Of a stretch of 64,000 nt of DNA, positions 1-12,060 are shown piece by piece. Below the pieces are notes generated by a model. It had not been told where the DNA came from, did no database searches, and saw only the letters and a program-made list of their open reading frames with translations. Each line of letters begins with the position of its first letter. Within the stretch, counting starts at the first letter, position 1. The position numbers and the translations under genes were made by a program. This DNA is from Sesamum alatum (taxonomy: Eukaryota; Streptophyta; Magnoliopsida; Lamiales; Pedaliaceae): assembly GCA_034509735.1 (NCBI GenBank), contig JACGWO010000004.1, positions 18,643,395 through 18,707,394 on the forward strand, in the 5' to 3' direction.

Positions 1-1705
1 TTGAATATGTTATCAAACACATTCTTCTCAACGTGCATGACATTAAAACTGTGTCGTATCAGATGCGTCCCCCAGTATTCAAGCTCCCAAAAGATGCTTT
101 TCTTCGTCTACTTGTGCTCGATATGGTAGCCTGCTGGGACAGTCAACGGCTCTTCGACTGCAATACTAAACACATTGACATGAGCTCCACTCTCCAATCA
201 ACCTAGGATATGCAACCTTCCTTTCTATTCAATTTTTAGTGAAGGGATTCTTGTGCTGCATATGGAATGCCCATGTGTCATCCATACAAATTGGACGCCC
301 CATAACACCGACAATACTCAATTCAGACGCCATCCTATAAGCGGGTAGGTCGTTTACTATCCACATCAATGCAGCGTGTATCATGAATGTCTGGTTCGTG
401 GCATTGTCGTGCGTTCATACACCCACATGCCATAAATTCTAAAATTCCTTGATCAACGGCTCTAGGTACATATTGATCAGATGCTTGGAATTGGAGGGGT
501 CGTGGATCAGCATCGTGAGGAACATATACTCAAACTTCATGTACATTCCCTGTGGGAGATTGTATAGTGTAAGTATAACGGGCCAACATGAGTAAGTACG
601 ACCACACTGTCAGCATGGTGCGAACCCATCCGTGCACAGCCCTAGTCTAACATTACGGGGTTCTACTACAAAATTGAGATATGTCCAGTCGAAATATCTC
701 CAAGCCTCTATATCGGATGGATGACACATGGATTTCTCCTACGTCTGATAGTTGGCATGTCATATCATGTGCTCGGTAGTCGCTTCCAAAACATACAACC
801 TCTGCAGCCGAGGGGTAAGTGGCAAGTACCTAAGAATGGCCATAGGGTCTTCTTGCTGCTAGATTTGGCTCCATAGTAGGCTTGTACCTAGGTTCTCCAA
901 AAAACGTGCAGTGATCCATATCAACTTCCTACTTCCAATACAACATGCAGTCATTCCTACACACATCAATCTTCTCAACAGGTAAACCCAAGTATCTTAT
1001 CAACTTCTTCGTACTGTAGTAATTGAGGGGCAGAGTGCAATCGCGGGACAATATATTATAAGCCCATAGGCACATTTGATTATATGTTCACTCAGAAAAA
1101 TTGCCTTCGGCCTTGATATTCACCAAACCAGCAACCGACGCCCATTGAGATTGAGTGTAGCCATTCCACAACAGTTAGTCGGCAGCATGCACTACATCAA
1201 AATAATAATCTAATAACCTAGACACATAATCATAAGGCCCGCGGCCGTAATATAAACTAGGCCCGGCAATAATAGGAAAAGACCTTGTACCATCATCTGG
1301 CACACCCTCCTTGTTATAAGAAGACCGGAAAGCTAGTCCGACGGCATTGAAAATCATCTTCTGCGCCAAATCCATCTTCTGCGCCAAACCCAGTCTATAC
1401 TACCTCTTCCTGAGCAGTTGGAGTTTGCTTCTGCTGCATAGGGGGTGCAGTCACGGCATTAAAGTACACCTGTACCCTCTCCTCGCCATGGAAAGTCCAA
1501 TTATAATACTCAAGATTAACCCTTTCATACACAAGTCGAAATTTACCTCGTTCGGTGTTTTGAACCTTTCATTTTTGCACTTTCAACCCGGACATTTAAT
1601 CTTCTCAACCTCCATATATGCATGGTGAGACTTGGCTCATTCTAGAAATGCAGTAACACCATCCTCAAACTCCGGCATAACACCCAGTAGGTCTCTATCA
1701 GACAT
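1..1705 (-). pseudogene. CACTA (En/Spm) TNP2-like transposase, broken, runs off left edge
   Basis: The minus strand reads as a TNP2-type CACTA transposase, the enzyme that recognises CACTA termini. An ATG at 1705 opens a transposase-associated N-terminal region (MSDRDLLGVMPEFEDG...), followed by CPG*KCKN, then DYYFDVVHAAD (about 1175-1207), LVNIKAEGNFSE (about 1089-1125), a VCRNDCMLYWK-like cysteine segment (about 925-985), DPSNSKHLINMYLEPLI (about 460-510), an RAALMW-like HAALMWIVNDLPAYRM segment (about 310-375) and MHVEKNVFDNIF at about 3-45. Order and motifs match the TNP2 family. It is dead: the first in-frame stop is at 1639-1637 after 22 codons, where a tryptophan codon would be expected, and further stops and frameshifts follow. 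The C-terminal half lies beyond the window. Confidence 0.85.
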
Positions 1706-2782
1706 CCATCTCCTCAATTATCTTAACATGATGAGTCATATACATACATATACATATATATTATTACATGCATGCATTTTAATCGAAAAAATTAAGTACA
1801 AGAAACATATATATAGCCAATTAACTGCGTTATATATGAACACAGATTGAAGTTGTTTTGATCAGGTAACAACTTCAAAGATCAACGAGAATTGAACAGA
1901 GATTTATGAAATTTACCATTATTTGTATAATAATGCAAGAGAGAGAGTGAGAAGAAATGAAATGAAGGCAACACATATATAAAAATTTTGGAAAGGGAAT
2001 TGGAATGGTAGTTGAAACTCCACAAATAGTCGTTAGAATCTAGCCGTTGCACCAGATTTAGGAACAATTTGAGGAGCGGGAACTGGAACACAAAAATAGC
2101 CATTGAGATTTAGCGGTTGTAGTGTATTTGGAATGGGTCTTGTAATACAATATTTTCTACCTGTTGAAATCATACTAAATTGTAAAACGAGTTGAACGGT
2201 AACTGAAGTACAAAAATAACCGTTGAAATCTAGTCGTTGTTGTATATTTGGAACGGGTCTTGTAATACAATATTTTCTATCTACTGAAGTCGTGGCTAAT
2301 TGTAATTCACGTTGGAACAGTTCTTGCAACATAAGATAAATCCAATAAGTACCATACTTAGGAACGGATATTGTAATACGATGTTTTGTGAGGACACAAA
2401 CCGTCTCAATTTGTACCTTGATTTGGAATGGCCTTTTCAACGTCCCTTATTTTGAACGGGTTGTTGGACGACATATAGAACTATACTCATTTGCCATACA
2501 CATGCCTCTCCAACTGCTAAAGAAGTGTTCTAAAATGTGCTAAAAAATTTTATTGTTCCCTTTTTGGAATGGTTATAGGACCAGAACTTGTAACACAACT
2601 GTTTGAACGTTATTCGTAACGGTAATGTCTTTCCAATAAGTTCGGATTGAGTATAAGATGAATGTGACATTAGCGGTGTGTTTTCGTTCCTCATGAGTTC
2701 CAATGACCATTCCAACTTTGAATGGAAAGTGGAACGATAGTCTAATCCGCTCCAAATCTCGCATTTTTGTGTAGTATTTTTT
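1706..2782. repeat. CACTA-flanking region with imperfect 120-bp tandem repeats
   Basis: No gene is visible. Between about 2020 and 2335, units of roughly 120 bp recur imperfectly. Each carries a segment like CGTTGAAATCTAG followed by GGGTCTTGTAATACAATATTTTCTA (seen at about 2131-2160 and 2250-2280). Because this lies upstream of the transposase start, it fits the repetitive subterminal region of a CACTA element (inference). No CACTA terminus was found here; the solo LTR at 3058 may have displaced it. Confidence 0.5.
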
Positions 2783-2940
2783 TGCTCTAAATCCTGAACT
2801 CAGTATTGTTTGAGGGAATGGAAAATTAGGGTAAGAGAAGATGCAATTGAATATGCTAAAAAGCATAATTGGCCTGTTCCAGTGACAAAGAAATCTATCA
2901 TAGCAGATATAGGATTATGTGACATCTCAGTCATGAGGAA
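2783..2940 (+). pseudogene. Argininosuccinate synthase gene fragment
   Basis: The plus strand reads ALNPELSIV, then after a small indel REWKIRVREDAIEYAKKHN and PVPVTKKSI, and after a 1-nt shift a segment close to YSRDRNLWHLSHEG. This order is characteristic of argininosuccinate synthase, which joins citrulline and aspartate in arginine synthesis. Only about 50 residues are present, with at least two frame breaks and a deletion of about three residues before REW, so it is a non-functional relic. It lies between CACTA-type repeats and a solo LTR, so capture by a transposon is a reasonable inference. A decayed duplicate of the host gene is the alternative. Confidence 0.8.
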
Positions 2941-3057
2941 ATTGGTGAATTTCCTATGTTGGAAGCTTCTAAAGTGTGTTAATATTGGTCGAAACAATTA
3001 TGCAACTTCATGTAACCGTGACAAGGAAAAATTCTTATCGCATATCAATTATACTTT

Positions 3058-5356
3058 TGTTAGAATAGCTGACCAGAAAATCAATTTGTTTGGTTGTTTT
3101 GGGAACCATTCATCAAACTTTATCAAACTAATATTAAATTTATGGAAATAGTAAGTACTCGCCATTGGTTAAACGTGTTTGTTGTGCTTACTACTCACAT
3201 TGCATGATATTTCAATGTCACAACAAATGCCCGCAGATCGAATGGTTAAACCCATGGAGTTGGGCTGCGCATAGGTTGGCGGCCATGAAACCAACCCATG
3301 AGGGTCAGTTTGAAATGTTCCAAGTCAAGGGTCTCGAGATTGGTCATCGAGTGTATTATAGAGAATTGCATCAAGTATTGCATACACTGGGTGAGTGCCG
3401 AGTTTCATCGGTGCTAGACGTAGGATGCAATTTTAGTGGGTTAATTGGCAAGGTAGTCAACTAACTAAACTGACTCACGAGAATCATCATATGCAAGCCT
3501 CAGAAGCATGGCTGATACGACAAGTATTCCCGGTTCCGATAGTAGGGATTAGTCCTCGGACTAGAGCAATCATGGCAGTCACGTGCATACAAAGATTGTA
3601 TCTTGGATCTGGCGAGTGGTTACGGTATCGTGAGGTATAGTCATCATAAGCCTTGTCCATTGCAATCGGAGTATGTTGCAAGGATGGTGGATTCCAAGAA
3701 AGAATCTGTCCCCTACTAGTATTGTGACAACGAGATCTCCTATACGCTCCAAGATGGTTTAGAATCTAAAAGTCTATGTCCATAGCAATTGATCGAGTGG
3801 GAAGGGATTTCCTACATCGATAAATAGAGTAAATTCATCTCGAGCATAAAGCATAGCTGCCTAGTCAAGAATTGGAACCGACGCCCAATTCCATTCCTAG
3901 ACTAAGGTCGGAAGACGGTTGACAGTAAAGCGTACCCGTATGGAACTCGAAGCCTAAATATTCACACCACTTTTCACCTAGTCTCTAGTGCCACAGACTG
4001 TTGCTAGACGGTCACCCATGTTAATAGGCTATTTCTAGTTATAGGTTAATCGGAAATAATTGTGTTGGTCACAAGCCCAAGTCTAACTGAGAGTGAAGCT
4101 AAAGAGTCACACACAAATCATTAGGATGTAATGGATTTAATTTAGACTCGGAGAATTGATATAATTAGATTAAATTAATTCTTAGAGTGCATAAATGATT
4201 GGGTCATTTATGTGGAGTTGTCCGTTAGATGGATGATCCAAAAATTTAGATAATTAAATTAAATAAATTTTGGATTTTAGCCTTTAAATTAATTTGGATT
4301 AGTTTAAAGATGCTTGGGATAATTAGTTAGTGAATTGGATTCCGTAATTGATTAAGAGATGGGCTTATCTAATTAATTGATTGGATTCATTAATTAGAAA
4401 TGCGCTAGAAATAATTAGTTGGACTAATTGGATTTGTTTGGGCTTAATTAATTAAATAGGTTGGATTCATTTAATTAATTTAGTGCATGGGCTTGTGAAT
4501 AGTTAATGGTATTAAATATTCACTTGGACCTTTTTTGTTGGGTATTTTATTTAATAGATTTAATGACAGCCCACCAGAATTAGCAATTGGGCTCAATTTA
4601 ATTTGTTGGATGAATTAATCGAGCTCGATCCAAATGCACCAAGCCTAGCCCATGTTGACCTTGGCTACGTCAACTTATCTTATGTTTTGGAGGTTAAAAA
4701 CAGCTATGAGCATTGAAAAATTCATGGCTTAGTAGGTGGTGGATATATAACAGGAAGTTTGCGTGGTAAGGAGGTTTCCTTGAAAACTAGTTATTCCTTC
4801 CTTTATCCCACAATCATTCCAACTTCTCCACAACTATTCCGCACAACCCTAGCCGATTTTGACCTTCCATTTTTTTGGAAATTTCATGCTCTCTCCCTCA
4901 AAACTTGTCATGTTTTTTCTTGGTTTAGAACCAAGCCAAGAACAAAGGTATATCGAAAATACACTAAGAAATAGTGTGGTTTTCGATCCCTTCTCTTCCT
5001 GAATTTGTTCCTTGCTAGCACGAGGAGAAATTCCACATTCTTGGTGTAGTGTGCACGAGATTAGAGGGCTCCTACATTCGAGACTTGTGTGGACGAATAT
5101 CGAATCTCGGAGAAAAAGGGAACAACGTGTGTAGCCGTTACGAGAAAGCAACAAGGGTAAGATTCATTTACTTATTTGTTTTCTCCTTAATTCCATAGCC
5201 TAGATCCTAGATCTAGTATTTGTTTATGTCTCTACAATCTATACGCCAGTAGTCGGGGAACGATTCAAGAGAACACCCTTTGAATACGGTTCATTGCTTT
5301 TATTTTACGCCTTTCCGCACTTCTGCCGCGTTCCCGAATCTACCCACTCGCATTCA
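3058..5356 (+). mobile_element. Solo LTR of copia family X (copy 1)
   Basis: It begins TGTTAGAATAGCTGACC and ends CGCATTCA. It aligns throughout with the LTRs at 7119-9329, 28454-30669 and 48290-50462, sharing blocks such as GTTGCTAGACGG and CTAGTCTCTAGTGCCA. No internal retroelement sequence follows, so it is a solo LTR, the usual product of LTR-LTR recombination. ACTTT precedes it (3053-3057) and ACTTT also occurs at 5356-5360, overlapping the terminal A, so the target duplication is slightly blurred. A TATA-like run lies at about 4742-4750. Confidence 0.85.
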
Positions 5357-7118
5357 CTTTACACCCATCTATTGTATTTATTTGTGGCATCTGATTTAAA
5401 AACTCAGTATAATAAGTGTGGACTCTACATCATCTAACAAGTTATTTATCATTTGAGTTTTCTATAAAACTTATTTCATTATATTTCTGTCTATAAATCC
5501 ATATTCTAAACCATGTAGAATTGCATGTATGCCTTTGAAGAAAATTTATTGATGTGCAAGCACATAAGCTAAGTGAATATTCATTCATATAATTAACATA
5601 TGCAAGATATTCAACTTTAGATTCTTAATTTCTTTCTCACTATGATCATGAGTTGCAAATTGTTCTTCTCATGATCTTTATATCTACACATTGATAAGCT
5701 TGGTGCAATTTGACACTAAAGGGGGATATCATGGAGGATCTTGGAAAAAGGCAAAGAAAGACATGTACATGGTGATTGTTGACCTAAGAGAGGCACCGAA
5801 GGAAATAGCTATATCGCTTAAATTTTTCACCATAGTTTGTTAGATGAAGATGAAAGAGACGGATCCTAGCACCCTTGATATTTGGTTGAAGTCTCGCTCA
5901 TGTGGAAAAGGTATTGAGGATTAAGACACAATGGACTTACATGTAAGTTTATTCTCTAGAGTTACATGGTTGGAGTCTTATTGTTATTGTGTTGGATTTA
6001 AATGAGTGTTGTTGGATAGTCTTTGTGAAGTTGGATTGGAATTTGTGTTGTTGGATGATACTTTTATGTTCTTTTGATGGGGTTGTTTTGTTGGATTTAT
6101 GATCTTTGTGTGGTTGGATTATGACTCTTGCTTTGAAAGTCCAAGTCAGTCATTATTGTTATTCTTTTTTTTATATATATATTGTTATTGTTGGATTAGG
6201 ACTATCATTGTTTTATGGTCATTGTTATTGTTTCCTTAGGTTGGTGTTTAATTTTCTTAAGCATAAAATTATTGCAGCAAAAAACATAATTTTTGTAGAA
6301 ATTTTGTTTTCCTGTTGTAGAAATTCTGTTTTTCTGCTGCAAAAAAAAATATTTGGATGATATTATACTTGTATGTGGTCTCTATTTTCATTATATTATA
6401 CCTCTTTCCTAGGAAGTCGGAGTTAGAAAGAAGCAGGGCATTTAAGCAACAAATTTTAAGAATGCGATGGAAGAGGAGAAATACGGACAAGTGAAGGTGT
6501 TACTACCACTGGTGGAGTTGTTAACAAATGTGTCTACTGGGAGTTTGTGAATGTAAGAAATTGTCTCTTTCCTTTCACCTTGCAACTTTGTATACTTTTT
6601 CTTTTGTTTATTTATTTGAATTTTATGGTTACAATATTCCCAATCATGGGGATCTGAAATAAGCTAGAAACTACTTTTTTGTCGATTACATGTATATTCG
6701 GTCTAATATGCAACTTTAACATTTTTAATTGACTAATGACTATGGTTAAGAATTGTGTAATGTCTAGAGCATTGACTAATACTTCGATAATTATGTAGTC
6801 ACTGATAATACATCATGTTGAAATTACGAGATTTATTTTTTGTCAAGTTAACTTATTAGAGTAGTAATATATGCTAGTGATATGCAGGTATACAACTTGT
6901 GTTATTCAATGGGTACCTTAATTATGTATATGTGCAAGTTAATTATCTTATGATATTTTTTAGTTAATATATAAAAAATTTAGCTATATGCAATATTTTT
7001 TCTAATGTAATTTGATCTTTAGATAATATTCATAATTTAAGAATACTTTCAATTATTGGTACCACTAGAGCTACGTAGCAAAATGTGGCAATTTTTATTG
7101 TTGCTTTTGATATGATTT
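5357..7118. other. AT-rich intergenic DNA, no recognisable gene
   Basis: No reading frame here resembles a known family. Two stretches of higher complexity (about 5700-5960 and 6410-6555) could be decayed coding DNA of an unidentified transposon, but I could not match them. The region ends where X element A begins. Confidence 0.5.
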
Positions 7119-9329
7119 TGTTAGAATAGGTGACCAGAAAGCCAATAGGTTTTGGCATTTTGTAACCTATTTGATAACTTGATGTAATGTAATATTATGT
7201 AATGAATAAAATGAGTATTCGTTACCTTTGGTACCTACTTTGTTACGCTCATTTTCCATATGCTAAAATGGTGTTTTACATATATCACAACAAAGCCCAC
7301 AGACCACGATTAACAACTCATGCAGTTGGGCCACGCATTGGATGGTGGTCATGAAATCATCTGATAAAGAGTTGGGTATAAAACATTCCAAATCGAGGAC
7401 CTCGAACCAGGGCATCGAGAGTCCTATGGAGACTTGCACAAAGAGTCGTCTTCATCAGATGAGTGTCGTGTTTCATCAACGACAGGCGTGGAACGCCTAC
7501 ACGATCTTGATGGGTTGGTCGACTGGGATCGAGCTGACTGAACTGACTCGTGGGGATCGTCATATGGAAGTCTTGGAGGCTTGGTGGGTATGATTGGATT
7601 TCCTCGGTCCCGATAGTATGGGAGTAGTCCTGAGACTTGAGGAACCATGGCAGTCACGTACACAGAATGACTGTATCTTGGATCTGGCGAGAGGTGATCA
7701 TTCTATAAGATGATCATTATAAGCCTTGTCCAGTGCAGTCAGAATGTGTAGCAAGGACGGTGGGTTCCAAGAAGAGGATTCATCCCCTGTCAGTATGTGA
7801 CAGAGGTATCCCCTATGTACTCGGAGAAACGTTCATGCTGCTTAAACCTGTGGCCACAGTGGTTGGTCGAACAGGAAATGGTTTCCTGTGTCGATGCAAT
7901 AAGGCATGTGTAGTCTCGAGTATTAAGCACAGATGCCTAGTCAAGGATGGGAACCGACGCCCAATTCCATACCCTAGACTGAGGCTGGGAGATGGTAGAC
8001 GGAAGGACCGTACCCGTAAGGAATTGGCGCCTAAATGTTCACGCCAACATTCACCTAGTCTCTAGTGCCATGGACCATTGCTAGACGGCCACCCATGGTA
8101 ACGTGCCCTTGTTGGACACGAGCCCAAATCTAAATGAGGGTGAACCTAAAGGGTCACACACAAATCACCGAGAAGGTGGAGAAATTAACTTGGAGTCAAT
8201 TTCGGAGGATAGTTAAGTAATTTGATTACTTAATGGATTGTCCATTGGATGGATGGGCTGATATTGTATCAGGCCCTCGTTTAATCGGTAAATGGGATTT
8301 ATCGGTTAACATGAGAGAGTTGAAATATTAGATCTTTTCATTGGATTAAAAGATCAATGGGAATTATTTAAGTAAAACTTGAATTAAATGGGATTTAATT
8401 TTTGGTTCGTTCTAATTGGATTACAGTGGAACCCGGTGCGTTAAATTTTGGGCCAAGAGGTGCGTTAATTCCACTTTTGGAATAGGAAGAAGTTGGACTT
8501 CTTCCTTGAACAGGCATGGCCGAAAATTACCACCTTTGAGGGGGTAAAAGTCGGCCATGATAGCTTGATGTAGTTGACTTGTCTCTTTTGGTAAGAGACA
8601 AATCAATTCCAATCAAACCTCTATTTTGGTATGATTAAATCATACCTTAAGAGATGGTAGGCTTGATTGATGAATTAATAGGATTGATTGGGATGAATCT
8701 AGACATCCTTGGATGAACCTAGACACATTCCAATAATCACATTAATTTTGTATATATATGAGTATATACAAAACATCAAAGCAAGATAATCATAATTCAT
8801 CTTTTTCTAGGAAAAAGTAGAAAATTTACACTCGTCTCTCCCTCAAAATCTCGGCGACTCTCTCTCCCTATACCATTGTTCTTCATTTGATCTTGGATAA
8901 TTTGGACGAACAACGTAAGTTTGAGAAGAACAATAATTGATAGTGTTGCTCTTCTTAAACCGAATCCTCTTAGATCCGTTTTCTTCTGGCAAAGAAAACG
9001 AGCATCTCTTCTGAGGTGGTGTGGATAACCTTTGGAGAGTTCATACATTTGAACTTCGTGAGCATTCCGAAGAGGAACAATGCAAGTAGCCGTTTACGAG
9101 ATAAACTACAAAGGTAACTTCAGTTTTTTATGTTTTCGTAGTTTAATATTGTTTCTAGGCCCTATGTTCAATATACACTTATAATATTGGTACACCCTAC
9201 ATCTAACACCCAGTTGAGCACCCAAGGGTTCACCCCTTGGGATATTATGTTAATGCTTTTGATTGATTTTTAAATATCCACATTTTCATGCTTCCGCTAG
9301 CGTTCCCGGGCGGATCTGTTTGTCCTTCA
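7119..9329 (+). repeat. 5' LTR of X element A
   Basis: 2211 bp, from TGTTAGAATAGGTGACC to TGTCCTTCA. The ends match those of the solo LTR at 28454-30669, whose target duplication fixes the family boundaries. The primer site begins two bases after the end. A TATATATATG run at about 8750-8759 is a possible LTR promoter. Confidence 0.9.
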
Positions 9330-9331
9330 AG

Positions 9332-9343
9332 TGGTATCAGATC
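9332..9343 (+). promoter_or_regulatory. Primer-binding site (initiator tRNA-Met type)
   Basis: TGGTATCAGATC lies two bases after the 5' LTR. The first ten bases match the canonical tRNA-Met primer site TGGTATCAGAGC used by most copia elements; the last two differ. Confidence 0.85.
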
Positions 9344-11194
9344 CCGGTTCGATGTAAGGGGCATGGATATATGTGCTTGGCATGATCTACTTGCTTTTAT
9401 GGCTTTATAAGCATGTGTAATTGTATGAATATATGAATGAATGTGCTTGTTCATTTGTTTGAATTTGATGGACATTATGCATGCGATTTTTATAGATTAG
9501 ATCTTAAAAATTGCATGTTTATTTTCAGTTTATTTTATATATTATGTGCTGAAAAAGAGAAATCGAAAAAAAACTTAAAAAACGGACAGCGGCAGCAATT
9601 GGCTGCCGCCCCTGCCGGCAGCCTGGCCGGCGTGCTTGCTGGCAGGGGCGGCCGCGCGCAGGCAGGCGCCTGCATGCGCTACGCTTCGGCCAGTGTGCGC
9701 TGGCGCGCAGCTACTGGCCGCCTGGGTGCGTGCGCGCATAGCCCGGTGCGTGCGGGCGACTGGCAGGCTCAACGACTGGGCCGTTTTGTGCCGTTTTTTC
9801 GACGTTTTCTGAAAAATTGGATTTTCTGGAATTTCTGCACATTATTCTAAAAATGAATTGATTTTGCATATTTGATTTTGGAATTATTGGATATTTTCCT
9901 TAGATAAAATTTGCTAAATTAATTTGGATTTAATACATGCATTGGATGCATTGTATGTAATGTCTATTAAATTTGAAATTTGAACTTTACATGTTATTTA
10001 TATATTTATACCCTATGATGTTGGACATCATTTGGATATTTTGAATATCTATGGTTAAGCATGATTATTTGGTGTAATTATGTTATGTGAGTTGATGGGA
10101 TCAACATGGGATGATCACAAGAGCACTAGACCTTGTGTATAGATGTATGTTGTTTATTTACATTTTAGTCGAATGGAGCTTGCGTGCCTCTTGGTTTTGA
10201 ACGATCATCTCCCGTTTTTCTAGCCTCATGATGTTAAGGCTTGTTATAAATTTTCATGTATTGCTTTCATATGTAATGAGAGTAGATAGCTTTGATGAGG
10301 TTTTTATTTTGACAAGCCCATAGAGTTGGAGACCCAAGGTGTATCATCAAGGCGTGAAACAAGAAGAGCCACAAGGCCCATTGGAATGACAATGGGTTTT
10401 GTTACTTTTGTAATAGTGTAGGACCACCCTAGACAGATCATAGACTCACTGTGGGCTCAGTAGATCGCATAGGTTTGGCTTGTGATCATCCTAACAGGGG
10501 TATGCTATGTTTTCTGCATGCGTCGTATTTATTTACACGCTTTAATGAATATTGGATATTTATGCATGTTAAAACATTTAATGTGATGAGGTCTTGGTCA
10601 TTCATTATCAAACTCTCATTTGGTTGGACCAAATTAAATATTAGGCCCAGAACGGACTTGGATCAAAATGGTGTTTTGATCTGTCCAAGCCTTCCATCCA
10701 CAGCAATGTGATAAGGAAGCTACCACTACCCAAGTGTGGTCTCATGAGTCGTGGCACACTTGGACTAGGGGAAAGCTACGCCATTGTTTTGAACAAAGAG
10801 ATTGCACTCGATGTTCCATGTCTCATGAGTCGTGGGGGGCAACAGTTGAAGCATGATTTGGTTGATGGCTTGGGCCCAACACTGAGTAACATGGTTCGCT
10901 TGGAGTCCTCGAAACCATGAGTGAGGCAAAATATCTTGGGAATCTCATTAGATGAGAACGATATTGGATATCTCCCATGAGGTTTTCTTCATGTGAATCA
11001 TAAAAGCGAGGCATGGAGATCACACTTTTGTACCCCAAGCCCACTATAAAATGGTTTCCCAAAACTCCACTTGAGAGTGGTGGACTTTCGTATAAATAAT
11101 GGGAGGGTTAAAGACTAAAGGACCATGTCTTCAACTTGAATAATAATATTACCATCATCTGTTGATTTCTACTTTACATTTTATAAATGTAGAT
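9344..11194 (+). other. Untranslated leader of X element A with a GC-rich core
   Basis: There is no coding potential of a known family. A sharply GC-rich block at about 9580-9785, rich in GCCGGC, GGCAGC and GCGCGC words with many short inverted repeats, stands out from AT-rich flanks. A counterpart lies at the same relative place in element B (about 42415-42530), although the sequences differ in detail. Further on, CTCATGAGTCGTGG occurs twice (10740-10753 and 10821-10834), as similar sequences do in B near 43583 and 43662. Confidence 0.6.
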
Positions 11195-12060
11195 ATGTCT
11201 AAGAATCTATTGACCATGGTACTTAAGACTAATAAGTTTAACGGAACAAACTACTCGGACTGGCTGAGAAACCTGAGGATTGTCCTCGGTTTTGAGAACC
11301 AAGGCTAAGTATTGGATGAGTCGTCGTTGAGCAACTTACCGAAGGGGGTCCACGCCAGAAGAACGTTTGACGTTCGAGAAATGGCATGAGGACAGTCGGA
11401 AAGTACGTAGTATCATATTAGCTTCGATGTATAACGACATCCAGAAGCAATATGAGAGACTAGACAACGTCTCCACCATAATGCTCTGCATGAACGAGAT
11501 TTATGCGGTTCTGGACAGGCATATTAGATATGCCGCCACAAAGCATTCTTTTGCACCAAGCTGGCTGAAGGATCGTTTGTATAGATTCATGGGGTCAAGA
11601 TGCTTTCCCTAGTGGAAAAGCTCAAGGACCTTAAAGCTGGGCTTAACAATGACACGTACATTGACGTAATCCTTCAATTGCTTCCTCCGTCCTATGACCC
11701 GTTTGTTGTAAACTATAAGATGAATGGACTTGAGAAGTCTATTCATGAGTTGATCAACATGTTGGTGCAATACGAGGCTACGACCCACAAGTCGGCACCG
11801 GCGGTATTGATAATTGAGGCTTCAACCTCCAAGGCGAATAGCAAGAGGGTCGGATACTAGAAGAGGAAGAAGGTAAAGGGGAAGACGGTTGCGGCCCCTG
11901 CTCGCGCTCCTGGCGCTGCTGTTGCCCCGGTGGGAATGGGCAAAGGGAAAGGGAAAGCCCGTGGTTCTCAGCGGTCCAAGGCAAATGATGTCTGCTTGCA
12001 TTGCCAAGGAAAGGGGCATTGGAAGAGGGAGTGCCCACAACTCCTCTCTAATCCAGGTAT
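11195..12060 (+). pseudogene. Copia gag (family X, element A), broken
   Basis: An ATG at 11195 opens MSKNLLTMVLKTNKFNGTNY, typical of copia gag N-termini (K-F-x-G-x-N-Y-x-x-W). A TAA at 11306-11308 stops it after 37 codons. The rest continues in other frames (TFEKWHEDSRKVRSIILASM at 11367; DVILQLLPPSYDPF at about 11664). A zinc knuckle CLHCQGKGHWKREC (CX2CX4HX4C) lies at 11993-12034. Gag would form the particle and bind RNA. Confidence 0.85.

Noticed and set aside
9575..9850. Overlapping Ala/Arg-rich open frames on both strands
   Set aside because: These are by-products of the GC-rich leader of a retrotransposon; no homology and no start context.
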